Shown: one piece after another, positions 50,911 through 60,951 of the stretch
Numbering within the stretch: the first letter of the stretch is position 1
Layout: each line of letters starts with the position of its first letter
Origin: Dyella jiangningensis
Lineage (GTDB): Bacteria; Pseudomonadota; Gammaproteobacteria; Xanthomonadales; Rhodanobacteraceae
Direction of reading: 5' to 3'
Length of the DNA: 64,000 nucleotides
Assembly: GCA_000632805.1 (NCBI GenBank)
Contig: CP007444.1
Coordinates: 3,460,772-3,524,771 of the forward strand
Translations under genes and position numbers: made by a program
Notes under the pieces: generated by a model
Told to the model about the DNA's origin: nothing
The model's database searches: none
What the model saw: the letters and a program-made list of their open reading frames with translations, nothing else

Positions 50911-53573
50911 GCGTTGTTTTCGGGCGGCGCCGGCAACGGCAAGGTGATGCGAATGGTGGTGCCAACGCCATCGCCCGGCAAGGCTTCGACGCTGCCGCCA
51001 TGGGCGCCGATCATGCCGCGGCAAATGGCGAGGCCCAGGCCGGTGCCTTGCGGAGCCCGGTCGCCACGGGACACCGAGTAGAACATGTCGAAGATACGCG
51101 CGCGTTCGTCCTCGGGGATGCCGGGGCCGCGGTCTATGACGTCGATCTGCACCTTCTCGCCGTTGGGTCGCACCACGATGCGTACTGCTTCACCGGGCGG
51201 CGAGAAGCGCGCGGCATTCTCGAGGATGTTGAACAAGGCCTGCTCGATCAGCGCCGGATGCACGTACAGAAGGATCGTCTTCGACGGCAACGCGATGTCG
51301 AGGCGCAGGTCAGGAAAGAGCTTGCGCAACCTGTTGGACGACGCCGCCACGATCTCGGCCACATCGGTCCAGTCGCGATTGAGTTTGAGCGTGCCGTGAC
51401 CCAGCCGCGTCATGTCGAGCAGATTCTGGATGTAGCGATCCAGACGCTGCCCTTCGCCGAGGATCGCTTCGAGCAGCTCGCGCCGCTCGCCGGCGGGAAG
51501 CTGGTCGCCATAGCTTGCCAGCGTTCCGGCGGACCCGATCATCGAGGCGAGCGGCGAACGCAGGTCATGCGACACGGAAGACAGCAACGCATTCCGCAGG
51601 CGCTCGGTTTCGCCCTGCACGCGCGCGCCTTCCAGTTCGTCGGCGAGACGCGCACGCTGCAGCGCCTGTCCGATGTCCTGCACCATCGCCAGCGCGAGGC
51701 TGCGTTCATCGACCGGTGGCTCGCCCTGTTCGGGTGGAAATCGCAGTGCGGCCACGCCGAGTGGATTGTCGGCGCTGCCCAAGGGCAATACCCAGCAAGG
51801 CGCCGCATTCAGCGTGTCGGTATAGCGACCGGCCTGCTCCATGTGCTGCTCGCTCCACGAGGCGGCCCCGAGATCCTGCGTGGTGAGCGAAAAATCGCGC
51901 GGCGCCGTGGCAACAACGCGCAGCACCTGGCTGGCGTCGCGCGCCAGGATGGCCGCATCGCAATGCAGCACATGGGAGAGCGCATCCACGCCGACCTTGC
52001 GAATGCCAGCCGCGTCGGTGCTGGTGGAAAGGCGCTGCCCCAACGACAGCAGCGCCCTGGCGTTGGCATGCGCAGCGCGCAGCGACTCCACCTGGCTCGC
52101 CAGGCGTGTCGCCAGCCGGCTGCACACCAGCGCGGCCACCAGGAACAGGCACACCGCCAGCACGTCGTCGAAGTTGGCGATGGCCAAGGTGTAACGCGGC
52201 GGCGCGAAGAAGAAGTTGTAGCCGAGGAAACAGAGGATGGCGGTATAGACCGCCACCGTCATGCGCGTTCTCGCCGCCACCACCATCACGGCCATCAGGA
52301 AGATCAGCGCGAGGTTCGCCACCGACAGGTAACGGTCTGCAATGAAGGACAAGCCGAACGCAGCGAGCGTGGCGCCCGTGGCGAACACGTATTCGTCCCG
52401 CCGGCCCTTGCCGCCCGGCATGCGCAGGCGCAGGCGCGATTTCGCGCGCTCCGCCGGCGTGGCGATGATGGTCAATTCCAGATGCGCGCCGCGACGCAGC
52501 AACAACTGCGTCAACGAGCGACCCAGCATGCGCGCCAATGGGCGTTCGCGCGTGCGGCCAAGAATGATCTGGCCGATGCCTTCGCGATCGGCATGCGCGA
52601 TCAATTCATCGGCGATGGCGTGGCCACGCAGCACCACGGTGTCACCACCCAGCCGTCGCGCCAGCCGCATGGCGGCATCCAGGCGCTCGCGGCGCCCCTT
52701 GTCCAGCGTGGCGCCGGTGTCGACGAAGGCCACGCTCCATGGCGCGCCCCGTCGCTCCGCAATGCGACGCGCGATACGCACCAAATACTCGCTTTGCGAA
52801 TGCCCATCGATGGCGGCCATCACGCGGCGACGTACCGGCATGGCGCCGCCACGCGCCAGCATCTGCTCGCGCAGGTCGCTGTCCACATGGCCGGCCACGG
52901 TATCGACAGCCAGTTCGCGCAGCGCGACCAGGTTGGTCGGCGAGAAGAACGCATCCAGCGCCGCCACAGCCGTCTCCGGCACGTAGACCTTGCCCTGCTT
53001 GAGGCGCTGGATCAGTTCGCGCGGTGGCAGATCCACCAGCACGATGTCGCGCGCGCGATCGAGGAATGCATCGGGCACGGTCTCGCGAACGGTCACGTTG
53101 GTGATGCGCCGTACCTGGTCGTTGAGACTTTCCAGGTGCTGCACGTTGAGCGCGCTGTAGACCTCGATGCCCGCATCCAGCAGTTCGGCGATGTCCTGCC
53201 AGCGGCGCTCGTGGCGACCGCCCGGCAGGTTGCTGTGCGCCAGTTCGTCCACCAGGATCACCGCCGGACGCCGCTGCAAGGCGGCATCGAGATCGAACTC
53301 GGTGAAGTCGCGGCCGCGGTAATTGACCTTGCGCCGCGGCAGCATCTCGAGACCTTCGAGTAGCGCCTGCGTTTCCGCGCGACCATGCGTTTCCACCAGA
53401 CCGACCACCACGTCGATGCCTTGCCGCTTCAGTTCGCGGGCAGCCGACAGCATGGCGTAGGTCTTGCCGACGCCCGGTGCCGCACCGAGGAAGATCTTCA
53501 GCCGACGGCCGTTTTCTTCCTGCACCGAATCGAGCAAGGCATCGGCGCGCGCTTCGCGGGAAGGTTCAGACAT
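50907..53573 (-). CDS. kdpD: KdpD sensor histidine kinase
   Basis: 888 residues. The KdpD-specific N-terminal ATP-binding domain (IFLGAAPGVGKTYAMLSAAR and LVDELAHSNLPGGRHERRWQ) is followed by a USP-like domain, four helices of DUF4118 (about 395-490), a GAF domain, HisKA with VSHDLRSPLASMIG and HATPase (GTGLGLAICRGMIGAHGG). It senses K+ status and turgor and controls KdpE. It lies 40 nt downstream of kdpC. Confidence 0.96.
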   Translation of the reverse strand: MSEPSREARADALLDSVQEENGRRLKIFLGAAPGVGKTYAMLSAARELKRQGIDVVVGLVETHGRAETQALLEGLEMLPRRKVNYRGRDFTEFDLDAALQRRPAVILVDELAHSNLPGGRHERRWQDIAELLDAGIEVYSALNVQHLESLNDQVRRITNVTVRETVPDAFLDRARDIVLVDLPPRELIQRLKQGKVYVPETAVAALDAFFSPTNLVALRELAVDTVAGHVDSDLREQMLARGGAMPVRRRVMAAIDGHSQSEYLVRIARRIAERRGAPWSVAFVDTGATLDKGRRERLDAAMRLARRLGGDTVVLRGHAIADELIAHADREGIGQIILGRTRERPLARMLGRSLTQLLLRRGAHLELTIIATPAERAKSRLRLRMPGGKGRRDEYVFATGATLAAFGLSFIADRYLSVANLALIFLMAVMVVAARTRMTVAVYTAILCFLGYNFFFAPPRYTLAIANFDDVLAVCLFLVAALVCSRLATRLASQVESLRAAHANARALLSLGQRLSTSTDAAGIRKVGVDALSHVLHCDAAILARDASQVLRVVATAPRDFSLTTQDLGAASWSEQHMEQAGRYTDTLNAAPCWVLPLGSADNPLGVAALRFPPEQGEPPVDERSLALAMVQDIGQALQRARLADELEGARVQGETERLRNALLSSVSHDLRSPLASMIGSAGTLASYGDQLPAGERRELLEAILGEGQRLDRYIQNLLDMTRLGHGTLKLNRDWTDVAEIVAASSNRLRKLFPDLRLDIALPSKTILLYVHPALIEQALFNILENAARFSPPGEAVRIVVRPNGEKVQIDVIDRGPGIPEDERARIFDMFYSVSRGDRAPQGTGLGLAICRGMIGAHGGSVEALPGDGVGTTIRITLPLPAPPENNA

Positions 53574-53613
53574 GCATCGCGTGCCGTGAGTATGGGTGGG
53601 GGTACGTTATGCC

Positions 53614-54183
53614 TTAACGGGCATCCAGCGCCATATTGAGCTTGAGCACATTCACCCGCGGCTCGCCCAGCACGCCAAGCTGCCGGCCGGTGGTCGCCAT
53701 CGATACCATCGCCTGCACCTGCGATTCGCTCAAACCACGGACGCGGGCGACGCGTGCCACCTGATAGGCCGCGGCGGCCGGCGAGATCTCCGGATCCAGG
53801 CCGCTGGCCGACGCGGTGACCAGATCCACCGGCACCGGGGTGCGATTGTCAGGGTCGGCGGCATGCAGCGCGTCGATGCGCTGCTTCACCGCCTCAGTGA
53901 GTGCCGGGTTCGTAGGCCCCAGGTTGGATCCCGTCGATGCCGCTGCATTGTTCGGCTGCGGCGTGGTGGCGGACGGACGGCCCCAGAAGTACTTCGGATC
54001 GGTGAACGACTGGCCGATCAGCGTGGAGCCGACCGGCTTGCCGTCCTTCTCGACCAGGCTGCCGTTCGCCTGCGACGGGAACAGCGCCTGGGCCAGGCCG
54101 GTGGCAACGAGCGGATAGAACACGCCGGTGATGGCTGTCATCAGCAACAGCAGCATCAACGCATTGCGAATAAGCCGGATCAT
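53614..54183 (-). CDS. kdpC: K+-transporting ATPase subunit KdpC
   Basis: 189 residues. One N-terminal helix ([20 protein letters not shown]) and the periplasmic KdpC domain with family blocks ([49 protein letters not shown]). It stabilises KdpFABC. Unusually it does not follow kdpB directly: a porin gene ends 9 nt upstream. Confidence 0.96.
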   Translation of the reverse strand: MIRLIRNALMLLLLMTAITGVFYPLVATGLAQALFPSQANGSLVEKDGKPVGSTLIGQSFTDPKYFWGRPSATTPQPNNAAASTGSNLGPTNPALTEAVKQRIDALHAADPDNRTPVPVDLVTASASGLDPEISPAAAAYQVARVARVRGLSESQVQAMVSMATTGRQLGVLGEPRVNVLKLNMALDAR

Positions 54184-54192
54184 GTCATGGCC

Positions 54193-55719
54193 TCAGTAAT
54201 GAAGGATCACATCGACCAGCGCGGTTGTCTGGTGGTTCTTGATGCCGCCGTCATAGGCGGGAAAATCGTAGGCGTGCTCGTAGCGAAGCTCGGGACGGAT
54301 TTCCAGGTCAGGCGACACCCAATAGGTCATGCCCACCGTGTGGCTGGAATAGCGCGTGGCATAGCCAGTGCGTTGCCCATCCTCGTCCTTGTAGAACTCG
54401 TTGCGCACCGAGACGTACGCCTTCGGGCTCACCTGGACGTTGACGTAGTTGACGATGCCGTAGGCAGGATTGCGACCCAGCGGGAAATTCGGGGCTTCGC
54501 CCACCGGGTAACCCGGCACGCCATTGGGCGCGTGCGACTGCGAGGGGTCGGTCGCCAGTGCCTGGTCCTTGACGTAGATGTAGTACGCCTCCGTCAGCAT
54601 GTGCACGTCGGGCGTGAAGCGATGGCCCCAGGTCAGCACGAACTCCTGCAGGTTGTTATAGGTCTGCTTCTTGTTGTTGTAGGACTCCACGCAGGGATAG
54701 AGCATGTCGTCGTTCGACTTGGACACCCAGCGCACGCAGGCCTGCGCCGTCAGGCGGCTGGTGCTGTCCCAGATCGCCGAATCGTCGCCGCCATGCAAGC
54801 CAAGCTGCAGCGTCCACTGGTCGTTGAGCTTGGTGGTCGTGATGACGCCCATGTTGGTGTACGCATCCACCGTGTAGAGGATGGAGTGCGTCAGCAGATA
54901 GTTGTTGGGCGAGAACTGCGCCTCGATGTCGGGCAGCGAGAGATAACGTCCCGCCGTGATCACCATGCCCTTCGCCACCCAGGGAATATAGAAGTCCACA
55001 TAGGCAATCATCGGGTCATTGCCGTAGATCTTGCCGTTGAGCGCACTGCTCGGCCGAGGGTTGTTGAGCAACTGATCGCTCGTCACGCCCTTCATGGTCG
55101 TGTAGTGATAGTCGTAGCCGTACAGGTCGTCGAAATGGAAACCCCAGTCGACGTGATCGGTCTGCACCGTATCGGGAATGCGCTCGATGCGGAACAGGAA
55201 CTGGTCGAACTCGACGCGGTTCGGGCGCGTGGCGTAGGACAGCGGGTAATTGGTGTGATCCGACGTACTGAGGTTGGCCGACGGATTGATCCAGCCATAG
55301 ACCTCGACGCGGTTGTCCTGCATCCAGTGGCCGAGCTTGGTGCAGGCCAGCGCTTTCTCCAGCGGGTATTGCGCGTTGCCGTTGGGAACGCCGATCGGAT
55401 AGTCCACGCCACCCAACTGCCATTCCGAGGACGGGAACGGCGGCGACGAGAACGGTGCGTCCATGCCGCGACGGGCCGGCGCCGGCGCATTGGGATCGGC
55501 GGGCTGGGCATCCTCCCGGTAAGCCGCAGCCAGGCGGGAGAAGAAGCCGCGCGAACAATCCGCGCTATCTGCCGTTGGGGCCGACGGCGCGACATCGCCG
55601 AGTTCGGCCGAAGGCGTCACCTCCGTGACCGACGCGGCACGCTCGGCCGAAGCCATAGCCTGTCCGGCCGGAGCCAGTGCCAACAGAAGCGCGAACGAAA
55701 GTACCTTCTTGGACATCAT
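54193..55719 (-). CDS. Outer-membrane beta-barrel porin inserted in the kdp operon
   Basis: 508 residues from the ATG at 55719. Signal peptide 1-23, a Pro/Ala-rich periplasmic stretch (about 24-85), then a barrel of alternating-residue strands resembling the OmpL-like BBP2 porin family: NRVEVYGWINPSANLSTSDH early, WTLQLGLHGGDDSAIW mid, and a closing strand TTALVDVILHY with C-terminal aromatic. Only 9 nt separate its stop from kdpC, so it is in the operon. Likely job: K+ or small-solute passage across the outer membrane when Kdp is induced (inference). Confidence 0.8.
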   Translation of the reverse strand: MMSKKVLSFALLLALAPAGQAMASAERAASVTEVTPSAELGDVAPSAPTADSADCSRGFFSRLAAAYREDAQPADPNAPAPARRGMDAPFSSPPFPSSEWQLGGVDYPIGVPNGNAQYPLEKALACTKLGHWMQDNRVEVYGWINPSANLSTSDHTNYPLSYATRPNRVEFDQFLFRIERIPDTVQTDHVDWGFHFDDLYGYDYHYTTMKGVTSDQLLNNPRPSSALNGKIYGNDPMIAYVDFYIPWVAKGMVITAGRYLSLPDIEAQFSPNNYLLTHSILYTVDAYTNMGVITTTKLNDQWTLQLGLHGGDDSAIWDSTSRLTAQACVRWVSKSNDDMLYPCVESYNNKKQTYNNLQEFVLTWGHRFTPDVHMLTEAYYIYVKDQALATDPSQSHAPNGVPGYPVGEAPNFPLGRNPAYGIVNYVNVQVSPKAYVSVRNEFYKDEDGQRTGYATRYSSHTVGMTYWVSPDLEIRPELRYEHAYDFPAYDGGIKNHQTTALVDVILHY

Positions 55720-55795
55720 GGGTGTTCCTGAAAACCGGCTCGGGGCGAGCCGTCCTTTTCTAGTGGCTAAGGGATGCGCCACACGGGCGCCTGTC

Positions 55796-55993
55796 TCAGA
55801 TGCCGGCGTAGCCGCCGAGCACGTATTCGTCCTGTTCGCTGCGCGTCGTGTCGGCGTTGCGCGACGCCGCGCGGCTTCGCGATGTGGGCAGGGCAATCAC
55901 CACATCGCAGGAAGAGTCGTCCGCTGAGAGACGAAGCTCCATGTCCGGGTGTTCGTCGTCCGGCAACGAAACGGAAAGCTTGAGGATATGCAT
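55796..55993 (-). CDS. 65-residue protein between kdpB and the porin gene
   Basis: Starts MHILKLSVSLPDDEHPDMEL; it has an alternating N-terminal half and a Ser/Arg-rich, acidic second half ending in DEYVLGGYAGI. No membrane segment and a single Cys (SSCDVV). GAGG lies 10 nt before the ATG, which is 14 nt after the kdpB stop. No family recognised. Its conserved-looking position suggests a cytosolic accessory of Kdp, but it could be spurious. Confidence 0.5.
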   Translation of the reverse strand: MHILKLSVSLPDDEHPDMELRLSADDSSCDVVIALPTSRSRAASRNADTTRSEQDEYVLGGYAGI

Positions 55994-56007
55994 GATTCCA
56001 GCCTCGC

Positions 56008-58089
56008 TTAGGCCAGCCCAAACAGGACCAGCAATATGTCGACCAGCTTGATGCCCACGAACGGCACCACGATGCCGCCCAGGCCGTAGACCATCAGGTT
56101 CCGCCGCAGCAGCGCACCGGCGCCGAGCGCGCGGTACTTCACGCCCTTCAGCGCAAGCGGAATCAGGAAGATGATGATCAGCGCGTTGAAGATCACCGCC
56201 GACAGGATCGCGCTCTGCGGCGTGGCCAGGTGCATCACGTTGAGCGTGTTGAGCGCCGGATACGTGGTGGCAAATGCAGCCGGAATGATCGCGAAATACT
56301 TGGCCACGTCGTTGGCGATGGAGAACGTGGTCAGCGCGCCGCGCGTGATCAGCATCTGCTTGCCGATCTCCACCACCTCGATCAACTTGGTCGGGTTGGA
56401 GTCGAGGTCAACCATGTTGCCGGCTTCCTTCGCCGCCTGCGTGCCGGTGTTCATCGCCACCGCGACGTCGGCCTGCGCCAGCGCGGGCGCGTCGTTGGTG
56501 CCGTCGCCGCACATCGCCACCAGGCGGTTTTCGCCCTGGATCTTGCGGATGAGCTTGAGCTTGGCTTCCGGCGTTGCCTCGGCTAGGAAGTCATCGACAC
56601 CGGCTTCGGCGGCGATGGCAGCCGCGGTCAGCGGATTATCGCCGGTAATCATGATGGTCTTGATACCCATGCGGCGCATCTCGGCGAAACGCTCGCGGAT
56701 GCCGCCTTTCACGATGTCCTTCAGCTCGATCACGCCCAGCGCGGACGCGCCTTCGGTGACGATCAGCGGCGTGGCGCCACGGCGTGCGATGTCTTCGGCC
56801 ATGTGCTTCACCAGCGGCGGCAGATGGCTGCCGTTGGCTTCCAGGTGGCGCTCGACGGCATCGAGCGCGCCCTTGCGGATCTGGCGATCACCGATGTTCA
56901 CGCCGCTCATGCGAGTCTGCGCGGTGAACGGTACGAACTCCGCGTGCCCCTCTTCCAGCTGGCGCTCGCGCAGGTTGAAGCGTTCCTTCGCCAGCACCAC
57001 GATGCTGCGGCCTTCCGGCGTTTCGTCGGCCAGCGAAGCGAGCTGCGCGGCATCGGCCAGGCGGCCCTCTTCCACGCCCGGTGCCGGCAGGAAAGCCACG
57101 GCCTGGCGGTTGCCCAGCGTGATGGTGCCGGTCTTGTCCAGCAGCAGCACATCCACGTCACCCGCCGCTTCCACGGCGCGGCCGGAAGTGGCGATGACGT
57201 TGGCGCGGATCATGCGATCCATGCCGGCAATGCCGATGGCCGACAGCAGCGCGCCGATGGTGGTGGGGATCAGGCACACCAGCAACGCGACCAGCACGGT
57301 GAGCGTAATCGGATTACCGGCACCCGCCGCCTGCACGCTGTAGATGGAGTACGGCAGCAGCGTGGCGCAGGCCAGCAGGAAGATCAGCGTGAACTTCGCC
57401 AGCAGGATGGTGAGCGCGATCTCGTTCGGCGTCTTGCGACGCGACGCGCCCTCCACCATCGCGATCATGCGGTCAAGGAAGCTCTCGCCCGGATTGCTGG
57501 TGATACGCACCACCAGCCAGTCGGAAAGCACACGCGTGCCGCCAGTGACTGCGCTGCGATCACCACCCGATTCGCGGATCACGGGTGCGGATTCACCGGT
57601 AATGGCGCTTTCGTCGACGCTGGCCGCACCGGCGACCACATCGCCGTCGCCCGGCATCGAGTCGCCCGCCTCGACGAGCACCAGATGACCGACGCGCAAA
57701 TCGGAAGACGGCGTGAACGTGACAGCCGCATCGCGATAGGGCGCCGACAACCGCTTGGCCACCACGTCCTTGCGCGAACTGCGCAGCGCGGCGGCCTGCG
57801 CCTTGCCGCGACCTTCGGCCAGCGCTTCGGCGAAGTTGGCGAACAGCAGGGTGAACCACAACCAGATCGTCACCCAGAAGATGAAGGTCGTGGGTGCCTC
57901 GCCGTGGCCGGCCAGCGCCTGCACCCACAACAGGGTGGTGAGTACGCTGCACACGAACACCACGAACATCACCGGATTGCGAAACTGCAACCGCGGCGAC
58001 AACTTGCGGAACGAATCGGCGATGGCCTGGAGAATCAGGCTGCGGTCGAAACTGCGCACCGCAGGCACATGGGTATGAGTCATTGTCAT
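56008..58089 (-). CDS. kdpB: K+-transporting P-type ATPase subunit KdpB
   Basis: 693 residues. P-type ATPase marks: actuator TGES (ITGESAPV), phosphorylation D318 in DKTGTIT, nucleotide domain and hinge [19 protein letters not shown]; seven membrane helices. ATP hydrolysis drives K+ uptake through KdpA. It lies 19 nt after the kdpA stop. Confidence 0.97.
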   Translation of the reverse strand: MTMTHTHVPAVRSFDRSLILQAIADSFRKLSPRLQFRNPVMFVVFVCSVLTTLLWVQALAGHGEAPTTFIFWVTIWLWFTLLFANFAEALAEGRGKAQAAALRSSRKDVVAKRLSAPYRDAAVTFTPSSDLRVGHLVLVEAGDSMPGDGDVVAGAASVDESAITGESAPVIRESGGDRSAVTGGTRVLSDWLVVRITSNPGESFLDRMIAMVEGASRRKTPNEIALTILLAKFTLIFLLACATLLPYSIYSVQAAGAGNPITLTVLVALLVCLIPTTIGALLSAIGIAGMDRMIRANVIATSGRAVEAAGDVDVLLLDKTGTITLGNRQAVAFLPAPGVEEGRLADAAQLASLADETPEGRSIVVLAKERFNLRERQLEEGHAEFVPFTAQTRMSGVNIGDRQIRKGALDAVERHLEANGSHLPPLVKHMAEDIARRGATPLIVTEGASALGVIELKDIVKGGIRERFAEMRRMGIKTIMITGDNPLTAAAIAAEAGVDDFLAEATPEAKLKLIRKIQGENRLVAMCGDGTNDAPALAQADVAVAMNTGTQAAKEAGNMVDLDSNPTKLIEVVEIGKQMLITRGALTTFSIANDVAKYFAIIPAAFATTYPALNTLNVMHLATPQSAILSAVIFNALIIIFLIPLALKGVKYRALGAGALLRRNLMVYGLGGIVVPFVGIKLVDILLVLFGLA

Positions 58090-58108
58090 GATCGATATCC
58101 GGTGGGCA

Positions 58109-59911
58109 TCAATGGGCCGACATCAGGAATTCGGCGATGGGCCCCAGCGCGAGCGCCGGCAGGAAGGTAAGCGCGCCGACCACGATCACCACGCAGGCCA
58201 GCAACGTGACAAACAAAGGCGTGTGCGTGGGCAGCGTGCCGGCCGACGGCGGCACGTGGCGCTTGGCGGCCAGCGAGCCGGCCATGGCAAGCATCGCGAT
58301 GGCGAGCAGGAAGCGCGAGAAGTACATGCACACGCCCAGCAGTACGTTCCAGAACGGCGTGTTGGCCGAAAGACCGCCAAACGCGCTGCCGTTGTTGTTG
58401 GACGCGGAGGTGACGGCGTACAGCATCTCGCTGAAGCCGTGCGCGCCAGGGTTGGCGACACCCGCCACGCCCGCCGGCGACGCCACCGCGATGGCCGTAC
58501 AGATCACCACCAGGGCACAGGGCACCAGCACGGCGAGGCTCGCCATCTTCATCTCGTGCGCCTCGATCTTCTTGCCGAGGTATTCCGGCGTGCGGCCCAC
58601 CATGAGGCCGGCGATGAATACCGCGACCACGGCGAAGGCCAGCATGCCGTACAGACCCGAACCCACGCCGCCGAAGATCACTTCGCCCAGCTGCATCAGC
58701 CACATCGGCACCAGGCCACCCAGCGGCGTGAGCGAGTCGTGCATGTTGTTCACCGCACCGCACGACGCGGCCGTGGTGATGGCGGTGAACAGGCTGCTGG
58801 AGGCAACACCGAAGCGCGTTTCCTTGCCTTCCATGTTGCCGCCGGACTGCAGCGTGCTGGCCTGCTGATCGACAGCGAGTCCGTGCAGCGCAGGATTACC
58901 GGCCTGCTCCGCCGCCACCGCACCCAGCGCCAGCGGCACAAAGATCAGCAGCATGGTGGCGAGGATCGCCCAACCCTGCCGCCGGTCGCCCACCATGCTG
59001 CCGAAAGTGAAACAAAGACCCGCCGGGATCAGAAAGATCGCCAGCATCTCGATGAAATTGCTGAACGGCGTCGGGTTCTCATACGGATGCGCCGAGTTCG
59101 CATTGAAGAAGCCGCCACCGTTGGTGCCGAGCTGCTTGATCGCGATCTGCGACGCAGCCGGGCCCATCGGCAAGGTCTGCGTGGTCACCGTCGTTACCTT
59201 GGTGACGTCCTTGCCGGCGGCATCCTTCACAATGTTGCCGGCCGCATCCTTCACGGTTTCGACCGCTGTGGTGTGCTCCACCAGCGGCACGTCGACGTAC
59301 GAGCGGAAATTCTGCACCACGCCCTGCGAAGCGAGCAGCAAGGCGATCACCAACGAGAACGGCACGAGGATGTAGAGCGTGCTGCGGGTCATGTCGACCC
59401 AGAAATTGCCAATGCTGTCCGTACTGCGACGCACGAAGCCACGCACCACCGCCACCAGCACCGCGATACCCGTGGCCGCCGACAGGAAGTTCTGCACCGC
59501 CAGGCCCAACATCTGGGTCAGGTAGCTCATCGTGCTTTCGCCCGCGTAGCCCTGCCAGTTGGTGTTGGAGACGAAGCTGATGGCGGTATTGATCGCCGAG
59601 TCCGGCGTCACCGCACCGAAGTGTTGCGGGTTGAGCGGCAGCCATTGCTGAAAGCGCTGCAACACATACACGACGACCAGGCCGGCCATGTTGAAGATCA
59701 GCATGGCAATGGCGTAGCGACGCCAGCCCATCTGTTCCTCCGCACGCACGCCACTGAGTCGATACAGCAGGTTCTCCACGTGGCGGCCGACACGCAGCAC
59801 GCCATTGGACGTTTCGGCGAACACCAGCGCCATATAGCTGCCCACCGGCTTCACCAGCAGAAGCAGGACGACCAGGTAGATCGCGACTTGGAGGAAATCG
59901 TTGGTGGTCAT
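58109..59911 (-). CDS. kdpA: K+-transporting ATPase subunit KdpA
   Basis: 600 residues, about ten membrane helices. Four selectivity-filter-like regions are seen (for example [55 protein letters not shown]), as in KtrB/Trk-related channels. The ATG at 59911 overlaps the kdpF stop. It forms the K+ path of the complex. Confidence 0.97.
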   Translation of the reverse strand: MTTNDFLQVAIYLVVLLLLVKPVGSYMALVFAETSNGVLRVGRHVENLLYRLSGVRAEEQMGWRRYAIAMLIFNMAGLVVVYVLQRFQQWLPLNPQHFGAVTPDSAINTAISFVSNTNWQGYAGESTMSYLTQMLGLAVQNFLSAATGIAVLVAVVRGFVRRSTDSIGNFWVDMTRSTLYILVPFSLVIALLLASQGVVQNFRSYVDVPLVEHTTAVETVKDAAGNIVKDAAGKDVTKVTTVTTQTLPMGPAASQIAIKQLGTNGGGFFNANSAHPYENPTPFSNFIEMLAIFLIPAGLCFTFGSMVGDRRQGWAILATMLLIFVPLALGAVAAEQAGNPALHGLAVDQQASTLQSGGNMEGKETRFGVASSSLFTAITTAASCGAVNNMHDSLTPLGGLVPMWLMQLGEVIFGGVGSGLYGMLAFAVVAVFIAGLMVGRTPEYLGKKIEAHEMKMASLAVLVPCALVVICTAIAVASPAGVAGVANPGAHGFSEMLYAVTSASNNNGSAFGGLSANTPFWNVLLGVCMYFSRFLLAIAMLAMAGSLAAKRHVPPSAGTLPTHTPLFVTLLACVVIVVGALTFLPALALGPIAEFLMSAH

Positions 59912-60000
59912 TCGAACCACTCCGGCTTGAGCAAGGCCACGCACAGGTAGCCCGTCAGGGCCACCGCGATGACGGCGGCCACGACATAGATAGCGTTCAT
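59908..60000 (-). CDS. kdpF: K+-transporting ATPase small subunit KdpF
   Basis: 30 residues, one membrane helix: MNAIYVVAAVIAVALTGYLC, then [15 protein letters not shown] near the end is the KdpF hallmark. GGGGAG lies 9 nt upstream. Its TGA overlaps the kdpA ATG. It stabilises the complex in the membrane. Confidence 0.93.
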   Translation of the reverse strand: MNAIYVVAAVIAVALTGYLCVALLKPEWFE

Positions 60001-60064
60001 GGGTAGATCTCCCCTAAGGAATCGAGAACTGGGAAGGCGCCGCCATCCGGGCGGCGGCGGTCGA

Positions 60065-60157
60065 TCAGGGGCGCCGGCCGAGCCGATCGCAGATCAGCAG
60101 GAAGCCGATCGACGCAGCGAACAGCACGAACGAAAAGAGGAGGTAAACGACATCCAT
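60065..60157 (-). CDS. Second 30-residue membrane peptide ahead of kdpF
   Basis: Reads MDVVYLLFSFVLFAASIGFL, then LICDRLGRRP: one hydrophobic helix with a basic C-terminal end. It is 64 nt before kdpF, on the same strand. Similar short proteins starting MD-x-(L/V)YLL and ending CDRL occur upstream of kdpF in other proteobacteria, to my knowledge without a proven role. No clear Shine-Dalgarno site. Confidence 0.6.
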   Translation of the reverse strand: MDVVYLLFSFVLFAASIGFLLICDRLGRRP

Positions 60158-60328
60158 GGAAACCGACTCACCGTGTTTTGCAACGGTGCAAATTGTCGGG
60201 ACCGGGGCATAAGAAAGGGGTAGTGAAACCCGGTGGGGGCGTATAGAAGCCGTAAAATTTTGAAAAGAGCGGCTAGTACTTGCGGGGCATCCTTGGCAAA
60301 GCGCAGCCCATGATGCTCACCGCAAGAT

Positions 60329-60655
60329 TGTCCCCTCACCCCAGCCCTCTCTCCACGGGACTACATTCGGGTCGGCCGTAGGGGAGAGGGGGAAAGCGCG
60401 TTGCCTATGGATTCCCTCGCAAGCCAACGAAGTTGCCTTAAGTCCTCTTCGTATCGCCGCGTTGCGGTGTAGCGGCGCCGTTCGAGGTAGTAACGAGCGC
60501 ATCCCGGCTGGCCGCGGTTCTCAGGCTCTATCCCTCATATCGCTACGAGCCTTGGCTCTTAAGGCCGTTTTCTTTGGGTTACTTTTCTTTTGGGCCAGCA
60601 AAAGAAAAGTGACTCGAGCTCCGGCAGGAGATCGAAACGCCCGCTGCGTAAGCGG
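60329..60655 (-). repeat. Dispersed ~400-bp element, right (inverted) copy
   Basis: The reverse complement matches 11792-12200 block by block in the same order, from the GGGCGTTTCGATCTCC block to the CCCTCTCCC hairpin. It lacks the ~70-bp segment present in the left copy. It also contains AAAAGAAAAGTGACTC facing GGGTTACTTTTCTTTT, a long A/T-rich imperfect hairpin centred near 60595. Confidence 0.8.
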
Positions 60656-60770
60656 CCCGTTGGCGGTAACACCACATCCGAAGACTGATGAAACCGGATG
60701 ACATGCCTTCGGCTGTTATAAAGCGCCTTCGGCCCTGTCGAGACGATGAAACCCGAGACCGGGGCGAAAG

Positions 60771-60857
60771 GATGTGGCGCACAAGGTGCGCTCCCACAGA
60801 AAGACAGCAGCTTGAAGACCGGCGCGAAAGGCTGTCGCGCACAGGGTGCGCTCCTAC
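60771..60857 (-). repeat. Two REP-like elements in tandem
   Basis: Minus-oriented copies at 60771-60797 (GTGGGAG head) and 60821-60857 (GTAGGAG head) repeat with a 60-bp period. Both extend into a CCTTTCGC.CC tail that is also present after the copy at 11695. Confidence 0.75.
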
Positions 60858-60951
60858 AACGCGGGGTAGTTCTATGGGTAATGGGTGATGGCTCCAATAC
60901 CCACGAATGCCTCGTCAGGACGAACGCCCCACACAAACCAGAAACACAAAC

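Larger units (their letters stand above)
60158..60951. other. ~790-nt region upstream of the kdp operon
   Basis: The kdp-proximal 140 nt (60160-60300) are comparatively AT-rich and on the minus strand contain TTTTCAAAATTTTACGG followed by TATACGCCCC, a plausible site for the kdp promoter and KdpE. The rest is occupied by the right copy of the ~400-bp repeat and two REP-like elements. No gene supported. Confidence 0.45.

Noticed and set aside
53596..59950. Long plus-strand ORFs (711, 455 and 620 codons) over the kdp genes
   Set aside because: High-GC antisense shadows of the porin, kdpB and kdpA; no recognisable protein features.
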